In this document: piece by piece, positions 41,418 to 55,646 of the stretch | How the letters are laid out: every line of letters starts with the position of its first letter | How positions within the stretch are numbered: the stretch's first letter is position 1 | Source of the DNA: Apophysomyces variabilis | Lineage: Eukaryota > Mucoromycota > Mucoromycetes > Mucorales > Mucoraceae | Direction of reading: 5' to 3' | NCBI GenBank assembly: GCA_002749535.1 | Contig: MZZL01000409.1 | Coordinates: 798,962-862,961 of the forward strand | DNA length: 64,000 nucleotides | Notes under the pieces: model-generated | What the model was told of the DNA's origin: nothing | Databases searched by the model: none | The model's input: only the letters and a program-made list of their open reading frames with translations | Translations under genes and position numbers: made by a program

Positions 41418-42587
41418 CTAACGTAACTCTTCTGATTCGATTGATTTCTTGATCTTTAACAACACCGCTGTTTTCCAGCTGTCTAACCGAGTTAACTTAT
41501 CAAAGTCGTACACAACTTGAGTAAACTGTTCCACATCTCCAGCTTCGACACTATCCACCACACCCTACAGCACAACAGCTTAACAAGTGTTCCTCCATTT
41601 CTATATCCGCGTAATACCTTTAACAAGCTGTATTCCCGCGTTGATTCGAACGACATGTCCATTCCACAGTAGCTGTTCAGTGCTTGCCTTGTTTTAACCA
41701 AGTCCTAAGGTAAGAAACAAGATGAGTTCGGAGCTATGAAGCACCTGTAGTGATACTTTACGCCTGTACATAAATGACACAAGCCAGCTTTCAAAAAATA
41801 TTCCTTGAGAGACCATTTGAGTAATGCATCATCCACTGAAGCAGCTGCCACTGCCTCGAACTTCTCGATAGCCACTTCATATCTTTCAAGATCCGCAGCT
41901 AGTTGTGCCACTTTCAGGAAACACTTGTTTGCCTGACTTTATAAGGGAAATCAGTTTAAGAAAAATTCGCAGGTTTGCTATACTACTTACGCTGGTGAAT
42001 CATCCGCTAAGTACAGTTCGGCAGCATGATTATAGGCATCAAATGCTTTGGCTGGGTTATCCAAGTCTCCTTCCCACAATTCGGCTACGTCTTGATAATG
42101 CCGTGCAGCAGCACGGAAATTACCGCTCTGATTGTCAATCTCAATGGCCTTATTGAGAGCATTCACAGCAGCTTTTTGGTCCATTAGTTCAGTTAATTCC
42201 CAATTTGGTAATAAATGAGAACGCGTTGACGCTTGCTTTTTGTTTCTGTTCCTTTGTCTTTACCTTCGGGATCATTCCGCTTGTAACACTTTGCTGCACT
42301 ATCGTACGCTCTCGAGGCATCAAACAAAGCCACATTGGCTTGTTGAAATAGTTTTGCAGCTTCGATAAAGGCAGCACCTGCCTGTGACCCTTTGAATTGA
42401 ATGAGAACCGAGATGATGTTTTTGCTGAAGACGTACATTGCTGGGCCAATTTGAACATATTACCGGCCTTTTCGTAAAGCTCGGCGGCATCTTCGTATTT
42501 GTTAGAAGGACCAAAGAAAGACCATGAGTTTAGTTTCTTTTGTGCTTGAGTAATAAGCTCTTTGGCTTGTTGTTCTGATGCGGACAT
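41418..42587 (-). CDS. SEC17: Alpha-SNAP (Sec17)
   Basis: Adaptor that recruits the NSF/Sec18 ATPase to cis-SNARE complexes for disassembly after membrane fusion. Exons: 42587-42437, 42389-42264, 42171-41991, 41936-41762, 41704-41618, 41564-41418, giving 288 residues (family about 290). TPR-like helical repeats are visible: KKLNSWSFFGPSNKYEDAAE, AGAAFIEAAKLFQQANV, AAVNALNKAIEIDNQSGNFR, AARHYQDVAELWEGDLDNP, and DLERYEVAIEKFE. The C-terminal part (YCGMDMSFESTREYSLLK, VVYDFDKLTRLDSWKT) matches the region that contacts Sec18. Two acceptors (42171 and 41936) were chosen because only they keep the frame and the repeats. Confidence 0.95.
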
Positions 42588-42777
42588 GGAAGTGGGAGAA
42601 GTAAGAAAACAGGGAAAAAAAAAGGGCGGGGTTGAGTCGCAGTGTTGGTTATCCTGCTGCTACCACTTTTTGCCAAGTCACATTTCATCACATGGGGAAC
42701 GCAAGTTTAATAAGTGTTTGTTGGTGGATGCAAAATGGATGATTAACAAAAAGACGTATTTCGTAGCTAACAAAGTT

Positions 42778-44516
42778 TTACTCTTCTTTTTTGGCTTTCT
42801 TCTCCTTCTTCTCTTTCTTTTCCTTCTTCTCTTTCTTGTCCTTCTTCTCCTTTTTATCTTTCTTCTCTTTCTTCTCCTTCTTTGTCTTCTTCTCCTCCAC
42901 ACCATCAATCTCTTCAATCTTTCGCTTCTTCGGTGCCTCTTCTTCTTCTTCTTCTTCTTTTTCGTTCTTGGTTGCCACTGCTTCTTCCATTACAACATCA
43001 GTCTGTGCGTTATATTGTGCAGTCTTATTGAACTGGAACTTTTGCTGTTTCTTCGCAGACTTGTCACGGTTGGCACCAGCAGTCGCACGGCCTTCAAGCA
43101 TTTTGATTCTTGCCTCAACCTTTGTACGTCCGTCAATACCAACTCCAGCATCCTCAGTTTCGCCCAATGCATCCACTCTAAGAGCAATCGCTGCCTTAGT
43201 AGCCAACATTCTTGCAATCTTGGGTTTGGCCTTGGGTCCGGCCTGGCCGACAAGCGAGGCATGATAAATCAAACCGTACTTTGGTGTGTTGTGCTTTGTC
43301 TTCAATGCACGGAAAAGTGCCTTCTCCGCACCAAGGATCTGAATAGTAGATGCAGGCTGCTTAGCCAAGTTCATCAAAGATCCAGCATGTGCAATCAAAC
43401 GAGCACCGACAAGTTCACCCACAAGGGAAGTCAAGTTAGGAGCAATGGCTAAAATATGCCACATCAATAAGAAAGTTCAAACAAAATAAATGGTCAATTC
43501 GTCTTCGCCTACCATTCATACGATTCTTAAGATATTCGTAGAGCTGCTGTCTGTATTCGGTGTTGGCAATGACTTGATCGCAGAGACAATGAATGTTTTC
43601 GATATCCTCGTCAGAAATCTCGGTACCCATGGAAATCTCGGCAGCTTCCTTCACTTCAGCTTCCAATTCCTCGGGAAGGATCGACGACAAATCCGTATCC
43701 TTTGCATTTGTGCGGAATCCCATCTCCTTGACAACTTTGGCGTAGGCAAGATTATCAACCAAGATCTTGGCCATTTCAGGGAAATGCCAGCCATACCATT
43801 CCTTGACGCGCATGGCGTAAGTGTTGAGTTCCTTGTCAAGGTCATCGAGCAAAGCAATAGCCTGAACAATCATAGTGTCGACTTTATCGGGACTGAACTT
43901 AAGCTTATAACGTGAAAGCGAGTGAGAGAGACCAAGAGACATAGCAGAAAGATCGGCGTGCGACAAACCAGAGACAAGAGACTCGAACTGCTCACGAATA
44001 CCTCTGTACAAATCCATCACCGTAGAGTCGGACACGACACTAATGCCCAATTTCTTATTCACGGCGCTTCCTAAAATCAAACGAATAAGAAACAGAACAG
44101 CTACTTCCATAAAAAAAAAAGGAAAAGAAAAATGAAAAAGAAGACACACTTACCAAGCTTAGGGTCGTTGACAATGAGTTTCTCTTTCTTCATTTCCTTT
44201 TCGGAAATCTCGGATTCCAAGAATTTCTTCAAGTTCTTGGGAACTTTGCCTTCGACAATACCGGTGACAGCGGACAGGGCATCTGTTGTGTTTTCGAACT
44301 TCTTAAAAGCCTTCAACTTAACACTGTTGTGAAGGAAATAACGTGATGCGTCAGTGCGATTCATTCTTGGTTTATCTGATATTTTAACAGTACGTACGCT
44401 TGATTGGCAGCTTCTGGAGTTTCAAAGTCCTTCCAGATATCAGCTTTCTCAAGTTTAGCATCGTTAACTAGCTTGAAAAGGGCGTAACCGGCAGCAGTCT
44501 CGTAAAGGACAAGCAT
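42778..44516 (-). CDS. NOP58: Nucleolar protein 58 (box C/D snoRNP core)
   Basis: Core scaffold of box C/D snoRNPs, required for 2'-O-methylation and processing of pre-rRNA. Exons: 44516-44398, 44323-44154, 44070-43513, 43448-42778, giving 505 residues. The N-terminus [16 protein letters not shown] matches the family, as do [51 protein letters not shown] (Nop coiled coil) and the Nop domain [19 protein letters not shown] with [18 protein letters not shown] and [14 protein letters not shown]. The C-terminus is a lysine/glutamate KKE repeat tail of about 50 residues, typical of NOP58 and easily mistaken for low-complexity noise. Confidence 0.97.
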
Positions 44517-45229
44517 TTCGAATCACGAAGTGGAAGGGGAAGGAAAAGAAAGAGTAAGTGCGGTCACCCTTTTTTTTTTCTCTCTCCCGTAACCCAACGA
44601 CAGATTTCAACAGCGAAAAAAATATTCATCAAAGCCACACCACCACACCCAATTTTCACCGTCACAAGGAGGTTGCCTCAACAGATCCATGCCATAACAG
44701 AATGAAAGCTTGTGTCGTAAAGCAAACTAAACATAGAAATACCAAGGCCTGTCATGTTACTAAGTAGCTGCGGATAAACATATGACAGCGTTTTGCGTTC
44801 TTATCAGCGTGAAAGTTCAGCATCATTTTCTTTTTCTTGTGATGTGCAGTGGGTGTAATTGCCTGAAATGGTTAAGCTTTGGACTTGTTGAAAGAGCGCC
44901 AATGGGAGCATAAGCAGTTGATTAGTTTGCATTATATGCTTTATTTTTGTTCTCTCTCAATGGAATATGATCCGAATGAAAACAGCACAATCCAGGTTAT
45001 AAACGGTAGCAACTTAATAACAGGACGTTCTGTATATTATTTTTATTTGAGAGCTGAATAGTATGAATAGGGCTAGAACTTGGGAAACGACATTTGCTGC
45101 ACGATTGCTTGGTAAACCAATCACAAGTATTTGGAGTATGTAAATCCCTCCGATTCAATAGCAGTACTTTTGGTACACCGCACTTGTCTCCGGGTTATAC
45201 CTCTTTGTTGGACCTCATGAGTATAGACC
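44517..45229. other. Divergent promoter region between NOP58 and the FHIP-like gene
   Basis: About 710 bases. A 19-codon open frame at 45062 is too short to support. No repeat or RNA gene is seen. Confidence 0.5.
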
Positions 45230-48066
45230 ATGGACTACTTCGCAAAGTTTAAAAAGCGTATTGTACCTCCCAAGGTACAACCTACGAGTGCCATGCAGCT
45301 GGCAAAATTTCATAGCTGTTGGAATTACGTTCACGTAAGCCTTGCAAATCCCTGTTCACTCTTAGAAGTGATGAAGTCTCTCAAACCGTTTCGCAGAACT
45401 TCTTTGTGGCAGAAGATCGCAAAGTGAATGTTCACGTCAGGCAGACCGAGATTCCCGAGAAACTTCGCCAAATGGTGGATATGCTGGTTGATGAGGAGGC
45501 ACGACAGGAGGATAATACAACCGGTGTATGCATGGAATATTTCCTGAAGAATGGTGTGCTTCAGTATCTCGTCCATGTTTCCGAAAAGTCGGATTATCCG
45601 GTTGGCGTTCGTGGCGAAGCGATTCGAACAGTAGCCAGTATGGTCGATCTGTTGGATGATCGATTTTTGGTGCACAATGCAGTGCATAAACCGACGTTGA
45701 GATTGCTTCGCTTTTGCGTGTTGGATGAACGTCAGAGCGAACTTTACCATGAAGATCTAGTGGATTTGATGTACATCATCTGCTCAAAGATTTACGGCTT
45801 TCCAGCGCTTCTGAATATATTTTTCCATGATAAACAATGGCTCACCACCCCGCAAAAGAAATATCCAAATGATATGATGGAAATCGAAACAACCAGCGAC
45901 GAAAAGAAACCAGAATACGAGTTTCTCTTGTTTACGTACCTGTTGCGATTCGTCCATCGTGAAGGTCAATCAGGAGATTTTGCACGTACCGGTTTGCTCT
46001 TTTTAATGGAGATGGCAACAAATCAACTGGGAGAATTTATTATGGAATCCGATTTCGCCACTATCATGGCTGCCGGTCTTGGCGCTCTCTATTCACAGCT
46101 ACCACGTAAATTAGCCATCAAGGACGATGCGGAACTCAACGTTAGTCCAGCAGCCTATTTGCTGGGTCAGGATCTGGATTTGCAAATGGCAGATCCTAAC
46201 ACTGAGCTCTCTAGCTCACCTGAATTTAAATCGGCCCTAGATTCCTTCCTAAAGCTACTTGAATTTTGCCAGGATGTTTTGATCAGATGCCCTAATGTGC
46301 ACATCTCGTTAACACTACTCCAGAGTATCCGCACGATCTTCTTAGAGAACATATTGTACCCATCCATTCTGGAATGCTCTGATACCGACGGTTCCTCCGT
46401 GGCTGTGATTAGTTACATTGATCTAATTCTTCAAACCTTGGAACAAGAAGAACTTTCTGGTGTGGTTGTCGGGTTCCTTATTGGTGATGAAAGAGAGCAA
46501 TCAGAAAACTGGGAACAGATAGCAACGGAACACAGAACTTCCAACACGTTTGCCGGCACTAAATTCACTCATCACAAAAGTTCACCTTACTACAGCGCAT
46601 CGGATACGTTTACACTCAAAGACCTTATTTTCAGTCGGCTTAAATCAAGTTCGCAGCCCACAGTGATCGCTACCTTGAAACTACTCAAGACACTTATCAC
46701 GAAACATTGCCATCATTCCATTGGGCTTTTGTCAGTATATCCCGTTACCGAAAATGCTACGAAGCCCGCAGTCATTGCTCACCATATTCGTGAAATCGAG
46801 CTCTACTGCTCCCTGGTCGAAGCAATTGATGAAACGCATGCACCGGAGGTCTTAGTCAATGGATACGATAATTATCTAAGCGACATAGAAGCAATGATGG
46901 ACAGCGACCGATGTTATCAGCTCAGCACATCCTTTGGATGGCCGACAGCAGAGCTACGTGGACCAAAGATCAAACGTAGACGAAGCCTCAAATACAGTCA
47001 GCGCTACGAGAATGGAACAAGCCAACCTGAGGCTACCGTATCGCCTACCTTGTGCAAGTCAGCACCGGTGATGTTTAAACACCATATCCGACCTACTGAC
47101 CCGTTATTACAAATCCTACTTAGTCTGCTAAGTCACTTTTTCGCACAATCATCCGAACTGAATCTGGCTCTAACTGGAGTCATCTCTGCTCTGGCGCTTT
47201 GTCCCTATCGTACCCTAGAAGGCTGGATTACTTTTAGGGAAAGCGACCGCGCCAAACCAGACGATGTACTTGTCCTGTCTTCAACCGAACGTCTGGAACG
47301 GATAAATCTCGATCAGGAGCAAAACAAGATTAGGGTCAAGGACATCTACGCTCACTTTGATAGCACAGAATTGGATGAGGACGATGAGGAGGACGATCGG
47401 TCTATTGACTATAGAGCAGACAGATTCTCGCGAAGGAGGAAATCAGCTGTCCATTTCAAATCCTATCCACCGTTCTTCACTCTTTTTCGCACATTGACCC
47501 AACAAGTCGATTACTATCGATCGGAAATCGACGGTTTTGATCAACTCTTGGATGAGCGAAGGAATGGCTTGTTGTTTGGCGAGCCAACCAACACGGTGTC
47601 CTCTATCACAGGAGGAGGTCGTCGTGGATCCATTTTCAAGACGGATACTAATGCTAGGCGGGGTTCCATTAGGCCCTCAGTTCCTAGTATGCTTGCCGGC
47701 GACGGCTTAACAACAGCCAATGCTGGTATGAATTCACCTCTCCCATCCAGCATAACACCTATCACGCCACTATCTCCTCTTGATCTGCATGCACGCAAGA
47801 CACAGAACACTCGAATCCAACCGTTGTTTCCCTCCAATTTTGTGACGGAGCCAGAGGAGCCTATTCTGGATCTGGACAAAGATGATGAAGACACATTTGC
47901 TCCGCATGTGGACCCGTCGCAACAGCGACGATTGGATAAAACAAAAGAAATCACTATCTCGATGCTTCTGAACAATGTAGTCATCCTAGAAGAGGCCATT
48001 AAAGAAATAGTGGCCTTAATTCAGGTGCGCAGAAGCTTGGGTGTTGATGCAATACAATACACTTAA
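45230..48066 (+). CDS. FHIP/FAM160 (RAI16-like) protein
   Basis: Family known as FTS-and-Hook-interacting proteins, which link endosomes to dynein via Hook. Exons are 45230-45334 and 45397-48066, giving 924 residues; the second exon is unusually long for this region. The N-terminus MDYFAKFKKRIVPPK is followed by an all-helical block with MEYFLKNGVLQYLVHVSEKS and DYPVGVRGEAIRTVASMVD, the family hallmark, then LRLLRFCVLDE and YEFLLFTYLLRFVHREG. The middle (CQDVLIRCPNVHISLTLLQS) also fits. The C-terminal third is acidic and Ser-rich with RRGS/RRKS sites (possible PKA-type phosphorylation). Hook and FTS partners are not in the window. The role is inferred from family. Confidence 0.88.
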
Positions 48067-48267
48067 CGCATACTAATTAAAAATATCGACCCAGCATGGG
48101 ACATAAGTGCTAAGCTTCGCTTTGATGCATGGCAGGTTAACCATCGCATATAGACCCAGTCAACTGCGCAGATAAGTTTTGTGTTTTGTTCTTTTCTTTC
48201 TTTATTCCAGCAATTGATGTAATTGTCCTCTCTTTATAAACTGGGTTGTATCTATTTTATGGTGACC

Positions 48268-50053
<1,786 letters not shown>

Positions 50054-50500
50054 GTTGACAATGGAGAGGAAAGAGTAAAAGAAAGGAAGCAACTTGAATT
50101 AAGCTATGTCATGTTCAGGTGTGTGAGGAATATTGAATCTCCGCATCCGTGGGAAAAGTTTTGTTCATCGCAAACCGTGGTAATGCTTTGCCATTTTCTG
50201 CGATCGAGATAAAGCCAGAAACATACTAGATGTAATAGCTTGATTATGCCAAGCATACTGAAACTAAGCCAAACTAAATGGGATTCTAGGCGTATTTAAC
50301 GATGCTTAGGGGAGAACAACGGAGAAATCCGAGACGACACGGTTTGCTTTTTCCTGAGCGATTGCCAATAGCCAATGATTTTCATTCAGGTAATACAGTT
50401 GCTTAGAAAGAAATTAAAAGAGGGTAGGGGAGAAGCGAGAAAGAGAATTGTTTACATCAGAGAAAGGGATGAACAACAAAGGTAAGGATTTGATATAGGA
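50054..50500. other. Spacer upstream of the thiolase gene
   Basis: About 450 bases holding the thiolase promoter and the 3' flank of the coiled-coil gene. CCAAT-like sequences occur near 50370. No gene is seen. Confidence 0.45.
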
Positions 50501-52998
50501 TTATGAAATGGGAACGCCATCGCCGTCAAAAATGAATTTTTCGATCCAATAAAGTAAGACCTCCATCCATTTACTCTTAGGGCCTTGTTGAGTTGCAGCG
50601 GCAACTAATGCCTGTTCCCAGGTGGCAGGCTGACCATTTTCGATGAGGAAAGTGGAAGTGACAATTCCAAATATATAGACTAATAGAGTGTATAACGCAA
50701 ATGTCACAGTATTGGTCACGATCTTGTCGTTAGCTCGTCTCACTGCCTGGGTATTCGATCGCGGACGCATTGGAGCCATGCTACCCTTAGACTAATCCCT
50801 TATTAATTGTTTTAGGTCTCTCATACCGCAAAACTTACTTCGTGGAGGTCTTGGACATCTACCACGCACCTTTAGTATGCCCCTCATTCACGCAAATGAG
50901 AAACCTTACTTCGATATTTTTTGTTCTTGTCAAGCTTTCTTTGACGTACACGAGACTCCTCCCAAACATCGCTGGCCGCTGCTTGGGTTGTATTTATCTC
51001 ATTTATTACTGCATCTCCGGGGCAAATGTCCGGAACCTCAATTAAGACGTCCTTCTCTTCCAACTGAATGAGACGCCTCCTGTGTTCAGCTGTCTTCATG
51101 TCAAATGCCTGATATGCGTCTTGTAATCTACTTGCAATGTAGTTTACCACTTCCTCAGCTAACCGATATATAATCTTAGGCGTCTGCTAGTCTTCGATCT
51201 ATCGACCACGTACCATTATCAGCGCGTCGAATTACACTGTCAGAATCCGATCCAGGATGTTCTACATCGCAACTTCTCGGTCGTAACCGTTCTTCTGCAT
51301 ACATAACATCCTTCAATCAAAGTTTTGGTTGTGAGAATGACAGATCCACATGTCACTGTTACCTGATGCTTGCTTTCTATGAGCTTTTGATCTGACAAGT
51401 GGCCCTGCAGTTCTCTTTCTAAGGTCTAATGTTCTGTTAGTTATTGCTATGCCATCAATTGCCTATGAGAAATAGCTGCCTTCATTTTTAGAAACTTTTC
51501 TTCATCCATTTCATTTGCATGATGTTCGCTGCGCGCTTGATCTAGATCGCATTGGAGACTGTCGATGATCTCTTTTAGTCGTTCATTCTCCGACTTTTGC
51601 TCCGCCAGCTGCATATGTGCCTGATGAGTAGTCTCTAACTCGCGTTCAAGATTATGTTGTAACCCCTTCAAGCGGTCTCGCTCTTCTGTCAACTGGCGAA
51701 ATTGGCATTCGAAATTCCTCAGGAATCTTTCTTTTGCTTGCAGATCGAGCTCTTTTTGTCGGAGCATATCTTGTAACTTCTGAGTCTCCTCTAGATTTTC
51801 AACAGTCTAAGATCTCTACCCTGTTATCGTTATCCATACAATTTACATACCACATTTTTCGTCAAAAAGGCGTCTGATAGATATGTAGACCTGCTTTTGA
51901 TCTGTTTCTGAACGCTCTATGGTGGCAATATGCGCCTCTAACTATAATTGAAAATGAACTATACTGTAGGCGTTTGGGCATAATGATCTTACGGCACTAA
52001 TTTGTTCCAAGCTCTTTTTTTCTTTTGTTTTGTATTCAGATATTTCTCGTCTCTGTTTAATCACTTCCTCATTCATGTCATCCACGTGGTTTTGTAGCTG
52101 TACAATTCTGTTTTCATTATCACGTGTCATTGAGGCTAGGCTGCGTTCGGATGATTTCAATCGTTGCGTCAATTCTATGGATCTCCGGTAATATCGGACG
52201 AAATCTTGGCCTGGGACCTATGACAGATTGAATAGACCATCAACTGATAAGCAGCGGCTTGTCTTTTTCCTTTGTGTACCTCTTCGTCGCCGGAATTGAC
52301 GGGTTCCTCTTGTGTAATTGTCACAACTGGTGAAGTTGGCGTTTCTTCGTGACTGAATGACTTTAACTAAATGAATGCAGGTCCCTCTCCAATTAGTCTC
52401 ATCGACATAAATGGAAGAAATGGTTACCTCCCGTTCGGTGTCATCCTGGATAGCAGCTGCTAGAGCTGAAGGACGACGTTTCCAGGGTGTTGATTTGATC
52501 TGTAATGGCACAGAAGTTCTTGGCCTTGCATCCAAGCTATCTCTACGGCCAATGTGGGCGGAGGTTGGTGCAGAGAACGACGCGACGGGTGATGGAGGAA
52601 AAACGAGTTTAAGGAGATTTAAGATATCTTCTGCAGTCATCTCTAAATCGGGGCTCCTACGGGCTTCTTTTTAATGATCTTTCCTTGTGAGTGTTACAAG
52701 AATTATACTTGAGGGTATATGGTTGGATAGCTTTTTTTTGTTCGTCGGTTAATAACATGACATCGTGTTTATATTCGTATTCGTCGATAAGAGTAAGTAG
52801 ATCTTTGGTGAATATGACACCATTATGTTGGTGGTCATGTTGAGCTACCAGACGCTGAATCTGGACTTTAAGTACAGGATAAGGAATGGGTCGATGAGGT
52901 TGTGTCTTTTTGTTTGTTTGCCGAAAGGATTAGCTTATTTTACTTGTTAGGAATTTGACGAAGTTTACCTCGATGGAGACGGGTTCACCATCTGCCAT
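50501..52998 (-). CDS. Coiled-coil protein with one C-terminal transmembrane segment (KASH-like architecture)
   Basis: I do not recognise a named family. Proposed exons: 52998-52969, 52905-52709, 52656-52428, 52366-52280, 52217-51993, 51941-51851, 51790-51480, 51425-51363, 51310-51236, 51186-50910, 50858-50839, 50785-50501, giving 629 residues with consistent phase. The N-terminal 110 residues look globular, with an EF-hand-like helix-loop-helix (QRLVAQHDHQHNGVIFTKDL). A Ser/Pro-rich linker and about 350 residues of coiled coil follow (for example KKSLEQISALEAHIATIERS). Near the C-terminus is a single hydrophobic helix (ALYTLLVYIFGIVTSTFLI), then a tail of about 45 residues ending DGDGVPIS. 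This layout resembles outer-nuclear-membrane KASH proteins or spindle-pole membrane proteins. The intron 51426-51479 would be GC-AG; several junctions are inferred by phase only. Confidence 0.6.
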
Positions 52999-53745
52999 GT
53001 CCATTCGAAGAAGATAAAAGACGTTATCCCCAGAACAGTGACTTCCCAAAAAAAAATAACGAGAGAAAAAGGAAAAGGGAAAGATGGGCCGTGAAAATCA
53101 AGAGAATTCGTGCTAGCCAAGCATATGAGAAAGTACAAAAAAATGTAACATTGGCCCCGGAACCTCTTTTTCACTTCCCCTAAAATCTATGATCATCTAC
53201 TACTATGAACTGTCCGTATCAAAATAAACAAATGAGGGCATATCATCCTATTACTCTCCTGAAATGGCCCGTAAGGCATTTTGGTACCTATTAGCGGGGA
53301 TTAAACGCTTTCGGTGAATTGCCCTTTTCCGCCGCACGCATTAGAAAAGGGAAAAGAAAAGAAAAAAAAAGGATCTAGAGTGCCTGTGCCGTTGTTTACA
53401 CAAAAAGTACCAACTACTACACTACTACTTGGAATCTTTTGTGCAACGCATAATGACATCTTTTCTACCCTTATTTTTCCTCCAGGGGTCGTTTGTTTCG
53501 GAATAAGGTACACACACTCTCACATACTATGTTGCCAGATACCCTCAAAATTATACGACGGAAAATATAGCAAACAAACATTTGCCTCTCTAAAAGACAA
53601 GTTAAAGGTTTATCGATCAATAATTTTAGCATAGATATCTCGATACTTACGGAGCTTCTTTTGCCAAAGGGGAAGTCCCAATTTTCAATTACCGACATAC
53701 TCATATTGAAACCATGGTTTCACCGCTTCACTGTTGCCATCCTTG
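52999..53745. other. Divergent promoter region
   Basis: It lies between the coiled-coil gene (-) and the AP-1-like gene (+). Open frames on both strands at 53301-53704 overlap each other and lack motifs. A- and T-rich tracts are present. Confidence 0.45.
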
Positions 53746-54796
53746 ATGAACGAGCATCAACCGCCCCACTCCAACGATTTATTTTCCAATGTTGTGACAG
53801 CAACGAACTTTTCCGATAATTTCTTGTTTGACAAACATAGTCTACAAGATCAGCCTAGGGACATGGACATGCTATATCGTACGTTTTACCCTCAAAAATG
53901 ATATTACAGTGAATGGCAGGCTCATGACAGGAAAAGAAAGGGATTCCATGGAGGCCAATACCTCTCATAGCGAGGGTGACAGTTCAAGTATGTTCATGTT
54001 ACCTTGATACTGTCATATAGTCTGCTGAAATATCTGACGATTGGCTTATCTGATGCTTAGCTGAAGATATGATGACAAACCAAAGCAATCCATTTGCTCC
54101 TCACCAAGTAAGTACAGGAGAGTATAGAAACGATTAAAGTATGAAAATCAATAGTTTTCTGTCGATCAACGACAACGCCGTAAAGAACAAAATCGCGTGG
54201 CACAACGTGCTTTTCGTGAACGAAAGGAACGCTATGTCAAGGAGTTGGAACAAAAAATTAAGAAAATGGAAAAGGACCACGCAGAAGATACCGATGCCCT
54301 TCGAAAAGAAAACGATCTGTTGCGGTCATTGATGAAGCAAATGGAATCAGAGATGTATACTCTGAAAGGTGCTGCGTTAGCGTTTGAATTGTCCATGAAA
54401 AAGCTGCGTGAAGCTGGTATAGAGGTGCCTGATATACATGGCCATACCCGACAGCATCCATTCAGGCAAGCGGAATTAGATACTGGTGTTGTCGATCAGT
54501 CTCTGGCGCCGTCACCATCCGTATCATCACGAGCTGATGAGTTTGCAGAACCTGGAATGGAACGGTTCGATCACACACCTGATCCAATCACCCTGACCGA
54601 TGCCAAACTTATCCCGTATTCAAAAGTCTGGGAATTAGTATCAGAACACCCAAGATTTGATGAATTCGATCTAGAAGAACTATGTGAGGAACTCAAAAAG
54701 AAAGCTAAATGTTCAGGCACGGGACCAGTGATAGAGGAAACAGAACTAAACAACGTGCTCCAAAGAATGGACAAAGGTCATGTAACCAGTATATAA
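53746..54796 (+). CDS. AP-1-like bZIP transcription factor (Yap1/Pap1 type)
   Basis: Fungal oxidative-stress-type regulator of 292 residues. Exons: 53746-53878, 53931-53987, 54061-54107, 54155-54796. The basic region RRKEQNRVAQRAFRERKERY carries the Pap1-type NxxAQxxFR, followed by a leucine zipper (VKELEQKIKKMEKD, LRKENDLLRSLMKQMESEM). The C-terminus resembles the Yap1 C-terminal Cys-rich domain: SKVWELVSEHPRFDEFDLEE, then LCEELKKKAKCSG. Only two cysteines exist in the whole protein. The first Cys of the Yap1 C-terminal trio and the entire N-terminal Cys-rich domain are absent. Nuclear-export regulation by disulphide may therefore differ. The first intron uses the acceptor at 53930 (52 bp), because the nearer ones give 31 or 41 bp. 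Confidence 0.88.
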
Positions 54797-54811
54797 TCAA
54801 AGTGTCACTAA

Positions 54812-55038
<227 letters not shown>

Positions 55039-55156
55039 GAAAGGCGTGGTCTTTCCCGCTTTTAAGCCTCCACTGCATCTTAGTTCCGGTCAATCTTTTT
55101 ATACTTTTCTTTCCTTCCATTTTCCTTTTCTCCGCTTTTCTTTCTTAACATACAAA

Positions 55157-55588
55157 ATGTCGCGAGTACCAATAGATCAATATAGTAATCGCAACCGACC
55201 TTTTTCGTATCCTACCAAGCGGATATCCTCCTACAGCAGTTCGAATAGAGCACCGGTTCCTCAGAAACCTATCCCAGGTCGCAATCCTCGGCCTGCCCGA
55301 CATAGCACTGCTCTACTGGCGGAAGATGATATCCCGTTAGCCTTATTAGCTTATCAGAAAGGATTCATAATCACTCAACCCTCGGGACGTGTCTATGACT
55401 CTCGTCGTCGATCATCTAGAGCAAAGCACGATACCGCGATCCCAGAGAAGAAGAAGACGAGAGAACGGCGGCATGAGCCGAGAGCAGAACTTGCGCCACC
55501 AGCAGCAGCTCCTCCATTCACAGATCCCCCGTTGACTAAAGCCAAACAGTGGCTAAAACATCGCTTTTCCGTATCCAAGAAAAAATAA
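55157..55588 (+). CDS. Hypothetical basic protein, 143 residues
   Basis: Single exon. The product is Pro/Arg/Ser-rich, with an N-terminal SRVPIDQYSNRNRPFSYPTK, a central more ordered stretch (AEDDIPLALLAYQKGFII), a basic RERRHEPR region, and a C-terminus TKAKQWLKHRFSVSKKK that could form an amphipathic, basic helix. I do not recognise a family. A pyrimidine-rich leader (TTTTTATACTTTTCTTTCC...) precedes the ATG, as in other genes here, and the ATG lies in an AAAATGTC context. The reading frame is open upstream to 55046. Confidence 0.5.
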   Translation: MSRVPIDQYSNRNRPFSYPTKRISSYSSSNRAPVPQKPIPGRNPRPARHSTALLAEDDIPLALLAYQKGFIITQPSGRVYDSRRRSSRAKHDTAIPEKKKTRERRHEPRAELAPPAAAPPFTDPPLTKAKQWLKHRFSVSKKK

Positions 55589-55646
55589 ACTTTATTGTGC
55601 TTTTTATCCTTAATACGCCTTCAATTTATGTGCCAAACGATTTCTT

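Noticed and set aside
42678..42917. Arg/Lys-rich frames opposite and beside the NOP58 tail
   Set aside because: They are shadows of the KKE-repeat tail of NOP58; the TTC/CTT-rich composition keeps all frames open.
45062..45150. Short frame starting MNRARTWETTFAARLLGKPI upstream of the FHIP-like gene
   Set aside because: Only about 29 codons with no membrane helix or motif, and no in-phase junction to 45230.
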